Part shown: in pieces, positions 25,778 to 34,509 of the stretch
How the letters are laid out: every line of letters starts with the position of its first letter
How positions within the stretch are numbered: position 1 is the first letter of the stretch
DNA from: Cyanidium caldarium
Lineage: Eukaryota; Rhodophyta; Bangiophyceae; Cyanidiales; Cyanidiaceae
Assembly (NCBI GenBank): GCA_026184775.1
Contig: JANCYW010000017.1
Span: 186,001-250,000 of the forward strand
Reading direction: 5' to 3'
Length of the DNA: 64,000 nucleotides
The notes under the pieces: generated by a model
The model's database searches: none
Seen by the model: the letters and a program-made list of their open reading frames with translations, nothing else
Told to the model about the DNA's origin: nothing
Made by a program: the position numbers and the translations under genes

Positions 25778-26728
25778 TTAATGCGCCGGCGCTTTTCTCT
25801 TTCCCGATTGGCCGCTCTCCTCCGGCGATGCGTGTGCCAGCTCCGACAGGTATATTGTCCAGCCGAACGATATGAAGTTAATGTAGAGCACTTGAAACGC
25901 CGGCGGAATGAGCGTAAAGTTGACCAGTTGCGCCGCCGGCCATACGCGCCAGTTGCCCAACAGCGTCGGTTTGATACGCGGGCGCGCCAGGCGCCAGGCG
26001 CCGGCCGCTCCTCCGCCGCTGCCCTCCATCCAGGCCAGCAGCCACAGCAGCGAGGTGTTGATCACCACCGCAAAGCCCAGTTGATCCAGAGCCAGTTTGG
26101 CCAGAGGCACCCACCGGCCCGCCGGCAACAGCCGTTCCAGAAAGGCGAACCAGCCGTGCAGTGCCGGCCCCACGTAGAGCAGTCCGATGGCGCCAAACGA
26201 CAGCGACCGCCGGGCATTCCAATGAAAGCCGTCACCGCCGTCGGTGCTGTGCCGCGCCTCCAGCCACTGCGCCACGGCGTCTGCCAAGAAGTTGATGATG
26301 CCGGTGGAGAGCGCCTTGGTGCGGATAGGCCGTAGGCGCACTTGTCGAGTATACGCCTCCACCAGCGCCATCAGCGGTGGGAGCCGCGGGGCCGGAGGAG
26401 TCGCGTCATCGCCGTCACCACCTCCACTTCCACTTCCACTTCCACCGCCACCGCCACCACTACCGCTACCGCTGGAGTCGTCGCGAGCGTCATCTGAACG
26501 CAGCGCCCGACCCGCCTGCGCGTAACATACGCCCCGCCGCGGATTGGCAGTCACTTCTGGCCACCCAACAGGGCGCGCCACGGCCCGACGCTGCAGCGAC
26601 GCGAGTATACGCGAGGAAGACAAGCTTCGCGGGGAGCCACTCGCACAGCAGATGTTGCCCGATGGTGCCCTTCGAGGTGCTACACCAAACGACAGACACC
26701 CTGTACACCACCCTGCTGTCACAAACAT
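25778..26728 (-). CDS. Mpv17/PMP22-family protein, organelle-targeted
   Basis: 316 residues from ATG 26728. The C-terminal ~200 residues are the Mpv17/PMP22 domain: LVEAYTRQVRLRPIRTKALS, GIINFLADAVAQWLE, LYVGPALHGWFAFLE, KLALDQLGFAVVIN, and the family end block NWRVWPAAQLVNFTLIPPAF ... VLYINFISFGWTIYLS. The N-terminal ~105 residues are Arg/Ser-rich with cysteines and a Gly/Ser-only run encoded by a CACCAC-type repeat near 26420-26480, so they probably contain a transit peptide. Family members sit in mitochondrial, peroxisomal or plastid inner membranes and may form channels; substrates are not known. A second, shorter paralogue lies at 57055. Confidence 0.88.
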   Translation of the reverse strand: MFVTAGWCTGCLSFGVAPRRAPSGNICCASGSPRSLSSSRILASLQRRAVARPVGWPEVTANPRRGVCYAQAGRALRSDDARDDSSGSGSGGGGGGSGSGSGGGDGDDATPPAPRLPPLMALVEAYTRQVRLRPIRTKALSTGIINFLADAVAQWLEARHSTDGGDGFHWNARRSLSFGAIGLLYVGPALHGWFAFLERLLPAGRWVPLAKLALDQLGFAVVINTSLLWLLAWMEGSGGGAAGAWRLARPRIKPTLLGNWRVWPAAQLVNFTLIPPAFQVLYINFISFGWTIYLSELAHASPEESGQSGKRKAPAH

Positions 26729-27148
26729 GACTCTAGAACACCCAGTGATCGAGCCGGTATGTCCTTTCACCGAGCGATCACCTCCGTGGTATGCCTTGAT
26801 CTGTGATTCTCCGCCGTGCCCACCCGCTATCTCTTTCCGTAACGGACGCTCGCAGACCGCACAGCGCAGCGCCGGGCGACTCGTCAGCCGTTGATTTCGT
26901 CTGCGCGGAGGGCTCTTCACCAAACGGTCGGCCGCGGCCGGCGACGCGCCCTTCGCAGGGTGCACCTCGCGACGCAACACGGCGTTGCTTCCTCGGAGTC
27001 CAGTTTCTCGTTTCGAACTTGGCGGTGCCGTACACTGCCAGAATTACAAAAGGTGGTAGTCGCCGGACGTGCTTTCGCAGTTGATCGCCCATCTCAATCT
27101 TTACAAAAAAAGGCACGCCGGACGCGGACGGTTCCCCCTCGCGCAGAC
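26729..27148. promoter_or_regulatory. divergent upstream region, 420 bases
   Basis: Between the Mpv17-like ATG and the first ATG of the S4-like protein. The downstream frame stays open leftward to a TTG at 26891, but there is no ATG before 27149. There is an A-rich block at 27100-27115. No separate gene seen. Confidence 0.4.
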
Positions 27149-29194
27149 ATGCGTCCGACGCGGCCGGGCTGCCGCATCACCTCATCCAGCGCGCAAGGCG
27201 GACAGAGCGGGAGACAGTCCATTGTTGCAAGCTCGTTGCCACTCATGTTTACTTACGTGGGGGCGGGACCGTGGCTGGCAACGCGGTATGGAGCTGACGG
27301 GCGAGCGCTCGCCAGAGATGCCCGGGTGCGCGGCCGGCAGCGCAGCGACGGGTGGCGGCTGGCGACAGTGGAATATCTGCGAGTGCACACTGCGGGCTGG
27401 TGGAAGACTTGTAGGGCGGCGGCGGCGGCGTCGGACACGTCTTCTTCACCTCACACTCCGGACGGCGAGAGCGTCGGGCGAGGCGTATCGAGCCATGTCG
27501 ACCCGTTGGCGAACGGCGCAACGTCCGCAGCATTGGGTACTGAGCAGCAGGCCGGTGGCCCGCGAGCGCGGCGCACCAGCAGACGCACTGCAGGCAACCC
27601 GAGCGGCAGCGCTGCGGCGATGAATGAGGAGGACGCCATCAACGGGCGCCCGGGACAACGGACCAATCAGCGTCTCGACTTGACACGCAAAACCGAGGCG
27701 GGCACCGAGTCGGAGCCTGAGCTGTTGGAGGAGGCGGAGGCAGTGGCCGATGGAGACGTGGCCTCGGCTCGAGGTCGCGACGTGCGCACAACGAGCCACG
27801 CAGCGGATGCCGCGACCGCCTCCTCGGCAGCGCCATCACCGGAGCGGAGAGCACCGGCCCCTGTGGAGAGCGCGGACCGCTCGGCCGCTGCAGAGGCAGA
27901 GATGCGGTCCGAGCAGCTACGATCCACCGAGAAACCCCAGCTGGTGGCACCGTCGCCAGCGCCATGGCGCACGCCGCAGCAACACGCGTGGGTGCGGAGT
28001 CACTACCAGTTCCTATTGTCGATGGATAAGCAGGCGGAGGAGCGCGCTCGTCGCCTCCAGTTGCGTCGGGCTCGCGCCGCGCAGCAGCAGTCGCGGCCGT
28101 CGGGGAGCAGGTCGAGCGTTGAGTCGACGGCGACGGCGACGTCCTCCTTGCCGCACTCGTCGCCGTCGACGACAGCGACGGTGACCGAGCGCAGCGGCCA
28201 CGCTGGGAGCCGGTTGCCGAGAACAGGCGTCACGGTCCCTGCGACCGCTCCAAGGCGGACGGGTGCGCGTGCCACCCCTGCCGTTGTGGAGACGACGTTT
28301 CCGGCGCTCGATGACGACGATGACGATGACGGTTTCCAGGAGGCCGAGATGGTGGATGACACACCGGGAGAGGACGGGGAGGATGCGGAGACGCAAGATG
28401 TAAGCGATGCCGACATCGACCGGCGAGTGGCGGAGGCGTCGACGGATGACACCACCGCCAACCGTGCCGGCCGATCTATCGACGTGCGCCGCAACGCGCC
28501 ATTCCGCGAGGCCACCGCCACCCGCCCACCGATGTCCGCATCGCCGCCGCCGTCGCCTCGAGGGCGCCCGAATACGTCGCCACTCCGCGCGAGACGGGCG
28601 GCCGCCGCCGGCGCTGCCGCCTCGGCGGACGATCTACCGCCCGGCGCCGCCATCAAACCGCTGACGACGGCCCTGTCGCTGTTGCGCGTAGGCGCCGGCG
28701 ATGTGCTGGAGACGCTGATTCGACTCGGGCGCGTCACCGTGAACGGGTGTGTGGCGCTCGAGAAACGCCGCCTGGTGAACCTGCTGCGCGACCACATCAA
28801 CGTGAACGGCCAGGTCGTGAACGGCGACGTCGCTGGGGTGCGGCGGATGCTGAAGGAGATGCTTGAGCAAGCGATGGAGCCGCAGCGGAAGCGGGAGCAG
28901 CAGAGGATGACGCGGACGCGACGTGACCGAGCGGTGCTCACGGCGCTGACACCGTCGACTCGGCGGAGGTATTCGATGCCGAGCGAGGGGTCGTCGCCAC
29001 CAGCGACACGCCGAATGCCGCGGAGAGCGAACCAGGCCGGCGAGGAGGGTGCTGCGGCATCGCGTGCTCGGCCGAGAGAGGCAACGCGCCGCGTTCAACG
29101 GCCGCGAGGGGAATCGACGTCGTTCGGATCGGACGATGATCGCCTGTCGCCGTGGTCCGAGGACGGACAGCAGGAGGAGGAGGAGGAACCGTAA
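27149..29194 (+). CDS. large disordered protein with a C-terminal S4-like RNA-binding domain
   Basis: Up to 681 residues from the first ATG (27149); later in-frame ATGs at 27245 and 27620 are real alternatives. Most of the chain is low-complexity Ala/Ser/Thr/Arg with an acidic Asp run (ALDDDDDDDG, from a GAC repeat at 28310). The only domain-like part is near 28670-28830: SLLRVGAGDVLETLIRLGRV, then TVNGCVALEKRRLVNLLRDH and INVNGQVVNGD. It has the layout of the S4 fold (helix, LIxxGRVxVNG, then DxxxVNGxxV) seen in pseudouridine synthases and S4-containing plastid proteins. No catalytic domain follows; the tail is basic. An RNA-binding role is an inference from that short match. Confidence 0.55.
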   Translation: MRPTRPGCRITSSSAQGGQSGRQSIVASSLPLMFTYVGAGPWLATRYGADGRALARDARVRGRQRSDGWRLATVEYLRVHTAGWWKTCRAAAAASDTSSSPHTPDGESVGRGVSSHVDPLANGATSAALGTEQQAGGPRARRTSRRTAGNPSGSAAAMNEEDAINGRPGQRTNQRLDLTRKTEAGTESEPELLEEAEAVADGDVASARGRDVRTTSHAADAATASSAAPSPERRAPAPVESADRSAAAEAEMRSEQLRSTEKPQLVAPSPAPWRTPQQHAWVRSHYQFLLSMDKQAEERARRLQLRRARAAQQQSRPSGSRSSVESTATATSSLPHSSPSTTATVTERSGHAGSRLPRTGVTVPATAPRRTGARATPAVVETTFPALDDDDDDDGFQEAEMVDDTPGEDGEDAETQDVSDADIDRRVAEASTDDTTANRAGRSIDVRRNAPFREATATRPPMSASPPPSPRGRPNTSPLRARRAAAAGAAASADDLPPGAAIKPLTTALSLLRVGAGDVLETLIRLGRVTVNGCVALEKRRLVNLLRDHINVNGQVVNGDVAGVRRMLKEMLEQAMEPQRKREQQRMTRTRRDRAVLTALTPSTRRRYSMPSEGSSPPATRRMPRRANQAGEEGAAASRARPREATRRVQRPRGESTSFGSDDDRLSPWSEDGQQEEEEEP

Positions 29195-29431
29195 GTGTCC
29201 CCACTTGTCAGAGGTCTGCCCATGCCGCCGTGTCACCAGACACCGCCGCAATGCATCCTCCGTCTAAACCGCTTCGGCAACGATACGGACCGTCCCCATC
29301 ATCTCGAGATGCTGCCGGTATTCCAGCACCCACACACGTTATGCGCCTTTATGGTCGGCCGTGCCCTCCCGCCGTTGCTGCCGCCACTCGGCGCATAACC
29401 CCTGTTGAAAGCGCCGTGGTAACTGGTCGAT

Positions 29432-30946
29432 TCAGACGTCCGGTTGCGTGCGCTCGAGGATGCGCAACTTGGCCGAGCGACATCGCGGATTCGCCTCGCG
29501 TTCGTTCTCGTCGGGCACGACCGGTTTTTTGGTCACCACGGTAAACGCGGACGCTGGCGCTGCTGCTGCCTGCTCCGCCTCCTCCTCATCGCTTGACTTT
29601 GCTGCCGCACGCGATCGCCGCAGCAGCGCCTCGATGTGGGCGATATCCGCCGGCGGCGGTGGAGTCGCGCGCCGCCGCCACAGACCGCTGTCCGCGCGCC
29701 ACGGTGCCAGATCATCCACTTGGGCGGTCGCAGCAGGCGCCAGTGCGGCCGCCCGTCGAAACGCCCACTTGACGATGCGATCCTCCAGTCGGTGGAACGA
29801 GATCACCACCAGGCGACCGCCCACCTCCAGCGTGCGCGCACCCGCCTGCAGTGCGCTCGGCAACAGCTCCAGCTCCCGATTCACCGCAATGCGCAGCGCT
29901 TGGAAGGTGAGCGTGGCCGGATGCACCGGACGCGACCGATCGGTGTTGCGGCGGCCGCGGTACCACACGCCCACATCGTCGGGCACCACCAGCGGCGTGG
30001 CCGTCGTAGATGGGGTGTCTCCCCCCGGCGCTGCCGTCGGTCGACGTTGGCGACGGCGTCCGCGCACCACCTGCTTTGCCTCCAGTATCAACGCCGCCAG
30101 CTCCCCGGTGGTGCGAATCGACTGTCGTCGCCGCACCTCCGCGATGCGCTGCACGATGCGGGACGCCTGTCGTTCCTCGCCGTACTCGACCAGAATGCGC
30201 AGCAGCTCGCTCTCCGGCCAACCGTTCACGATATCGGCTGCGGTCAGGTCGTGCGACACGTCCATGCGCATATCCAGCGGTGCTTGCCACGGTGCCAGCG
30301 CGTTCGGGTCGGTGCGGGCGCGGTCGCGCGCGACGACGCTGCCTCCAAAGGAGAAACCGCGCTCAGCACTGTCCAGCTGCAACGAGGACACGCCCAGGTC
30401 CAACAACACCCCACTCGCCTGCGATATGCCGTTGGCGGCGGCCAGCACCGGCATGTCCACGTAATTGCCGTGCAGCAGGGCGGTGCGTACCATCGACGGT
30501 CGCCCGCCCGCCTGCAGGTGCGCTTGGAGGCGTTGGCGGGCTATGTGCAGCGCTGCCGCATCCCGGTCGATGCCTACCAAACACTCCAACTCGGGATGCG
30601 CCTGCAGAAGCGCCAGCGCGTGTCCGCCCGTGCCCACGGTGCCGTCCACCAGGCGCAGGAGCGGCCGGTGCGCAAACGCCTCCAGCACCGCGTCGAGCAG
30701 CACGGGCACGTGGTAACCTCGGTCGAGCGCTTCGGACGATTGCGGGTGGTGCGGATGACGACTCGGTGGAGTCTCGGAATGATTCACCGCCGTACAAGCG
30801 ATGGGTCGCACGTCGCTTCGGGCGGGCCGGTGTCGTTGCCACCGAGTGTTGTCCGTCGGTGTCCACCAACGGTGCCCGGTGCATCCCACGCGCCACCGTA
30901 CCGCCCGCGGTGAGTGGCACAGCGTGAAGGCGGGCGCGCGGAACAT
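29432..30946 (-). CDS. rsmH: 16S rRNA m4C1402 methyltransferase RsmH (MraW), organellar
   Basis: Methylates N4 of C1402 in small-subunit rRNA. 504 residues from ATG 30946. The N-terminal ~80 residues (MFRAPAFTLCHSPRAVRWRV...) are basic and aromatic, fitting an organellar targeting peptide. The core begins with GYHVPVLLDAVLEAF. The SAM motif is LVDGTVGTGGHALALL. LLDLGVSSLQLDSAERGFSF and MRMDVSHDLTAADIVNGW are signature blocks, and VISFHRLEDRIVKWAFR carries the second motif (normally SFHSLEDR). An Arg/Pro-rich insert near 30000-30080 and an Ala/Glu-rich insert near 29570 lengthen it relative to the ~310-residue bacterial enzyme. Plastid or mitochondrial location is not decided. Confidence 0.93.
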   Translation of the reverse strand: MFRAPAFTLCHSPRAVRWRVGCTGHRWWTPTDNTRWQRHRPARSDVRPIACTAVNHSETPPSRHPHHPQSSEALDRGYHVPVLLDAVLEAFAHRPLLRLVDGTVGTGGHALALLQAHPELECLVGIDRDAAALHIARQRLQAHLQAGGRPSMVRTALLHGNYVDMPVLAAANGISQASGVLLDLGVSSLQLDSAERGFSFGGSVVARDRARTDPNALAPWQAPLDMRMDVSHDLTAADIVNGWPESELLRILVEYGEERQASRIVQRIAEVRRRQSIRTTGELAALILEAKQVVRGRRRQRRPTAAPGGDTPSTTATPLVVPDDVGVWYRGRRNTDRSRPVHPATLTFQALRIAVNRELELLPSALQAGARTLEVGGRLVVISFHRLEDRIVKWAFRRAAALAPAATAQVDDLAPWRADSGLWRRRATPPPPADIAHIEALLRRSRAAAKSSDEEEAEQAAAAPASAFTVVTKKPVVPDENEREANPRCRSAKLRILERTQPDV

Positions 30947-31170
30947 GATGCACACAACCGGTTTCGTCTGTCAGTGTTTTATGGCATTGCTGGCGTGCTC
31001 TGCGGACTGGTTCAGAGCAACGACATTTCCGAGGCGAACGAACAGCCGGTGCGTCCCACCGACGACCTGCCGGGTCGACGAGCGAGCAGCCTTCAAGTTG
31101 CCTGGAGAGGAGGGAGAGAGAGAGAGCTGGTGCGGTGCAAGTCAGGCTACTTACTCATACATACGCTTTA

Positions 31171-31476
31171 TCATCGATAGGCCAGTTGCCAACGTCGCCA
31201 CGTCCAGTACAGCATGGCTGGCAGCGTCAGCCAGCGACATCGCGTCAGCATATCACACGCCTCCTCGCACTCCAGCCGTCGAAGCACCCCGTCCAGCACC
31301 AGGAACGGCAGGCATAGCGAGAGCACACTCAGCCACGCTGACGAGGCGTACCAGAGGCGCGACCAGGATGGTGATCGCCCGCGCTGCCAGTACGCCAGAC
31401 TCGTCAACACCACTGTCGGCAACGACACCGTGCGGAGGGATAAGTACTGGAACCACGTCCACAGGAGGTCGTCCAT
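31171..31476 (-). CDS. possible small membrane protein, 101 aa
   Basis: From ATG 31476 the frame gives MDDLLWTWFQYLSLRTVSLP, a hydrophilic loop, then LWYASSAWLSVLSLCLPFLV and a C-terminal LTRCRWLTLPAMLYWTWRRW. Two or three hydrophobic segments rich in Trp and Leu are separated by basic loops. No family recognised. It lies upstream of rsmH in the same orientation and fills an otherwise empty 730-base stretch between rsmH and Tic20. The consistent membrane pattern favours a real gene, but no homology supports it. Confidence 0.45.
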   Translation of the reverse strand: MDDLLWTWFQYLSLRTVSLPTVVLTSLAYWQRGRSPSWSRLWYASSAWLSVLSLCLPFLVLDGVLRRLECEEACDMLTRCRWLTLPAMLYWTWRRWQLAYR

Positions 31477-31674
31477 CAAGTGAGTGGGACTGCCGTCGCC
31501 TTTTACGCGGTTCAAGTGGGTGCACTTGGCGCCAGCCCAGCGTACAACCTGTTCGATATCCCTGCCTCGTACCGACCCACCGTCCGAGGAGACGCGAATT
31601 CGCGCGCATCGCCGCGGGGAACACCATCACGCTCCTCTGGGGGCAGTCCGTGAGCGCACGGAACACCGCGACCG

Positions 31675-32472
31675 ATGAGTGAACTGAAGGCTCTCGACGC
31701 GGCACCCATGTTCATCCCATCGACCGGGGTACTGGGGACAACGCGATGCGCACAGAGGGATCGCACTCGGCGGCCGTGGTGCACGGCGAGGGCGCGACCG
31801 TCGGGACGGTGGCCAGGGGGCTGTCGCCCTCTGACGTCGAGCGGCAGCGTTGCCACGTCGATTGGGGAAGGACGTGTCCACTCGTTCTGTGGGAATGAAT
31901 GGAGTCTCGGCGCCGGCATCCGGAGGTCGCAACGGCGGCGGTCTCACCGCACGCGATCGTCTCTGCGTATGCAGTGGAACGAGTGGAACGGCGGCAGCGG
32001 CCCGTCCCTGGTGGAGCGCGCAACCTCCTGCCTGCCGTACTTGATGCCGCTGCTGGACGGGCTGGCGTACGGACGGTACTTGTTCGAAAAGTTCCCGGCC
32101 ATCTCCGGGGCGGTGCTACCGCCGCTGATCCCGCTGTACGCCATCTACCGGGGCGTGCCGTTCCTGCCATTCGCGCTCTTTCTGGTGCTGCTGATGACGG
32201 TGGTGCGCAACGGCCGCTTCAGCCGCTTTGTGCGCTTCAACACCATGCAAGCGCTGGCGCTGGACATTGCCATCATCCTGCCGCAGCTGCTGGTGAACAC
32301 CTTCCAGACGCTGTCGCTGCCGTTGGCCGTCGTGGAGACGCTCAGCAGCGCCACCTTTTACGGGGTGCTCGGCTGCGTGTTGTACGCGTTTGCGTCCTGC
32401 GTGCGCGGTGTGCTGCCCGACGGCATTCCCATCGTGAGCGATGCGGCCAACTCGCAGATCGGTGGGCGCTGA
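31675..32472 (+). CDS. TIC20: plastid protein-import translocon subunit Tic20
   Basis: Inner-envelope channel component of the TIC complex. 265 residues from ATG 31675. Residues 1-100 are Arg/Ser-rich without acidic clusters and fit a plastid transit peptide. The Tic20 domain opens with the diagnostic CLPYLMPLLDGLAYGRYLF at 119-137. Hydrophobic segments lie at about 145-158, 163-177, 191-209 and 226-244, and the conserved VRNGRFSRFVRFNTMQALAL block sits between the second and third. The end (LPDGIPIVSDAANSQIG) also matches Tic20. Its presence in nuclear DNA supports a plastid-bearing host. Confidence 0.92.
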   Translation: MSELKALDAAPMFIPSTGVLGTTRCAQRDRTRRPWCTARARPSGRWPGGCRPLTSSGSVATSIGEGRVHSFCGNEWSLGAGIRRSQRRRSHRTRSSLRMQWNEWNGGSGPSLVERATSCLPYLMPLLDGLAYGRYLFEKFPAISGAVLPPLIPLYAIYRGVPFLPFALFLVLLMTVVRNGRFSRFVRFNTMQALALDIAIILPQLLVNTFQTLSLPLAVVETLSSATFYGVLGCVLYAFASCVRGVLPDGIPIVSDAANSQIGGR

Positions 32473-32865
32473 AGGGGAGGAGAAGATTATTTCCAGACGA
32501 GCGTCGGGAAAAGGGCGATCGGGATGAGCTGTACTCAGGTGCTCAACACAACCTTCGCCCAGTTTCGTGTGATACGTAAAAGAAACGGTGTCGCAGCGAT
32601 GTATTACGCTCGTCTCAGGCACCGTGTACGCGCTCCTCTGTCTCTCTCTGCGTCGCGGGTGCGCCTCGAACGATCGAGAACGGCGGAACGCGGCGGCCGT
32701 GCCACGTAAGACGGTGACACGGCGGTGCGGCGGTGGGGTTGCGATCGAGTTTGCCAGCACGAGGACGTACGTGTCGGTGGAGGTGGCGTCAAGTGCGTGT
32801 GCACCGGGAGATATGGACTGAAGCAGATAGATTGGGCAACAGTGGATTTTCCAGCGCGTAGGGAA
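32473..32865. other. intergenic, 393 bases
   Basis: Between Tic20 and a small hypothetical gene, both on the top strand. Overlapping Arg-rich frames on both strands look like chance. No motif stands out. Confidence 0.35.
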
Positions 32866-33219
32866 ATGACCTCGCCGTTGATATACTTCCGCTACGCGGC
32901 CCGGAAGGTGGCTCAGGCTTCCGGACGAGCTGTCGCGGCCGCCAATCGTTTTGCAGGAGGCACGGCGACACGGTCGGCTGCGGACCGTCACGGGGCGTCT
33001 GCTGGGGCGCCTTCATCGTCTGCCGTGAGAGCCGCTGGCAATTCCTCCAAGGCACAGGCGCCAAAAGCAGCGAGTGGATCGCCGCGGCACGTCGGCGCCG
33101 CGGTGGTCAAGATGCCGCCCCGGCATCCGCGGCCGATGCAGCCGAACGGCGCGCCGTTACGCTCGCGCTTGGATGATCGCGAGGCGGAATTCATCATGTC
33201 AGGTGGGGCGGTCGACTGA
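32866..33219 (+). CDS. hypothetical small protein, possibly mitochondrial
   Basis: 117 residues from ATG 32866. The N terminus (MTSPLIYFRYAARKVAQASG) and the next ~70 residues are rich in Ala, Arg and Ser without acidic residues, like a mitochondrial presequence followed by a linker. The C terminus (PNGAPLRSRLDDREAEFIMS) looks structured and is the only part that could be conserved. The end overlaps the end of the convergent Wss1-like gene by 26 bases, which is unusual here and weakens the call. No family recognised. Confidence 0.45.
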   Translation: MTSPLIYFRYAARKVAQASGRAVAAANRFAGGTATRSAADRHGASAGAPSSSAVRAAGNSSKAQAPKAASGSPRHVGAAVVKMPPRHPRPMQPNGAPLRSRLDDREAEFIMSGGAVD

Positions 33220-34099
33220 GGTGGCCGGAGGCCGGGGTGATCGACGGCGCCGGATCGTCCGGAAACAGCACGTCGACATCGATAACCGTCGAATCCGCTA
33301 CGGGGTGATCGTCGACCTCGATCACCCCGCAGCGCTGGGCGTCCTCCCAACGGCGCATGGCAGCCCAGGAGGCGGCTTCGGCGGGGCTCATGTCGGGACG
33401 CCAACCGAATGGCGGCGCCGCGACCACCACGCTCGTGCCCAGCCGCACGCCGCCGCTGTGGCTGATGCTGGCGCGCGCTGCCTGCAACCGTCTCTCGGCG
33501 GCATCCGCCAGTAGCGAAGCGTGCGGGCGCTTGCCCACCCGTCTGGGCTGGCGGCTGCTCAGATGACGGCCGCCACCACTGGGCATTGCGCGTCGCGCTG
33601 CGGAGGCACCAGGCGGTATCGGGGCCGGCAACGATCTTTGTTGTACCTCGCTGAACAGTTCGTCTAGGAGTCGATAAAACGCGTCGTTATGCGGACCGAT
33701 CTCAATGTGCACCAGCTCGTGTAGCAGCGTGCCCAGCACTTCTTGCCGCGAGAAGAAGGGCGAGCCCGGCGCGCCGGGCACGTCCGCCAAGGTGCGCACC
33801 CGTCGGCGCGTCTCTTGTCGTGGGGGCGCGGCGCTGCGCGGTCGTTTCGCCGTGCCCCGCAGGCGTCGCAATCGTATGCGCACCTCGCGGCCGCGGTTGA
33901 CGTTCAGACCGAGCAGTTGCCCGCTTTGCGGTAAGAATTCACGCAGGATACCGACACGCCATCCACGCCGTTGCATCAGCGGCAACGCTTTCCGGGCCGC
34001 ATCTTCCAAAAGCTCGCGCGCCTGCGCCGCGTCCGGTTCGCCGGTGAGCGTCTCAATGCGCCCGAAATGAGAGTTCCGCGAGGAATCACTAGGGGACAT
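33194..34099 (-). CDS. Wss1/SPRTN-type WLM-domain metalloprotease
   Basis: Probable DNA-protein crosslink protease. 301 residues from ATG 34099 (MSPSDSS); the longer TTG-started frame is ignored. The WLM domain includes ARKALPLMQRRGWRVGILRE, GLNVNRGREVRIRLR and the zinc site LGTLLHELVHIEIGPHNDAF, which gives HELxH plus a third His in the usual WLM spacing HExxHxxxxxxH. Downstream are a basic, Ser/Arg-rich tail (SRQPRRVGKRPHASLLADAA) and a C-terminal IEVDDHPVADSTVIDVDVLF. The repeated hydrophobic-acidic I/V-D-V/E pattern could be SUMO-interacting (SIM-like), a feature of Wss1. It overlaps the end of a small convergent gene. Confidence 0.85.
   Translation of the reverse strand: MSPSDSSRNSHFGRIETLTGEPDAAQARELLEDAARKALPLMQRRGWRVGILREFLPQSGQLLGLNVNRGREVRIRLRRLRGTAKRPRSAAPPRQETRRRVRTLADVPGAPGSPFFSRQEVLGTLLHELVHIEIGPHNDAFYRLLDELFSEVQQRSLPAPIPPGASAARRAMPSGGGRHLSSRQPRRVGKRPHASLLADAAERRLQAARASISHSGGVRLGTSVVVAAPPFGWRPDMSPAEAASWAAMRRWEDAQRCGVIEVDDHPVADSTVIDVDVLFPDDPAPSITPASGHLSRPPHLT
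33301..33329. repeat. perfect 11-base inverted repeat inside the Wss1-like gene
   Basis: CGGGGTGATCG at 33301-33311 and its exact reverse complement at 33319-33329 enclose seven bases. It lies in the coding tail of the WLM protease, near the 3' end. It may be coincidence from the VIEVDDHPV codons or an RNA hairpin. Confidence 0.7.
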
Positions 34100-34509
34100 C
34101 AAGCGGAAAACCAGCACTGGCGCCGAAGCAGAACGCAGGAGAGACGCCTGCGCGGAGCAGCGTGCCCAAGTGGTGGTGGTGGTGGTGGTGTGGCACAGCG
34201 GGTGGGCAAGTGCGAGAGCCGTCAACGTTTCAGCGCCGCCGTCGCCCGAAACCAACCGTTACGATCTCATTTTGGCGGGAAATCCGTCGTCGGCGCAGGA
34301 CCGTTCCGTTCGGGCGACGACCCCCGAAAAAATATAGCCGTTACATCTGTGCGACCACGCTGCGCCCCGCTGCGGGGGCGCTCCGCCGTTCGACGCGACT
34401 CGGTGTTGCCGTTCCCCAACTGTTACGAGTCACCGCGACTTGAAGTTTATCCAACTCATTCGCTGCCCTTTGACCCACTGTGCATACCTGACTGACAGTC
34501 GCTTCTACC
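34100..34509. promoter_or_regulatory. divergent upstream region, 410 bases
   Basis: Between the Wss1-like and coiled-coil genes. It holds a TGG repeat (about 34168-34190) and an AT-rich spot, cgaaaaaatatagc (34325-34338), which could be a core promoter element for the coiled-coil gene 170 bases downstream. No gene seen. Confidence 0.45.
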
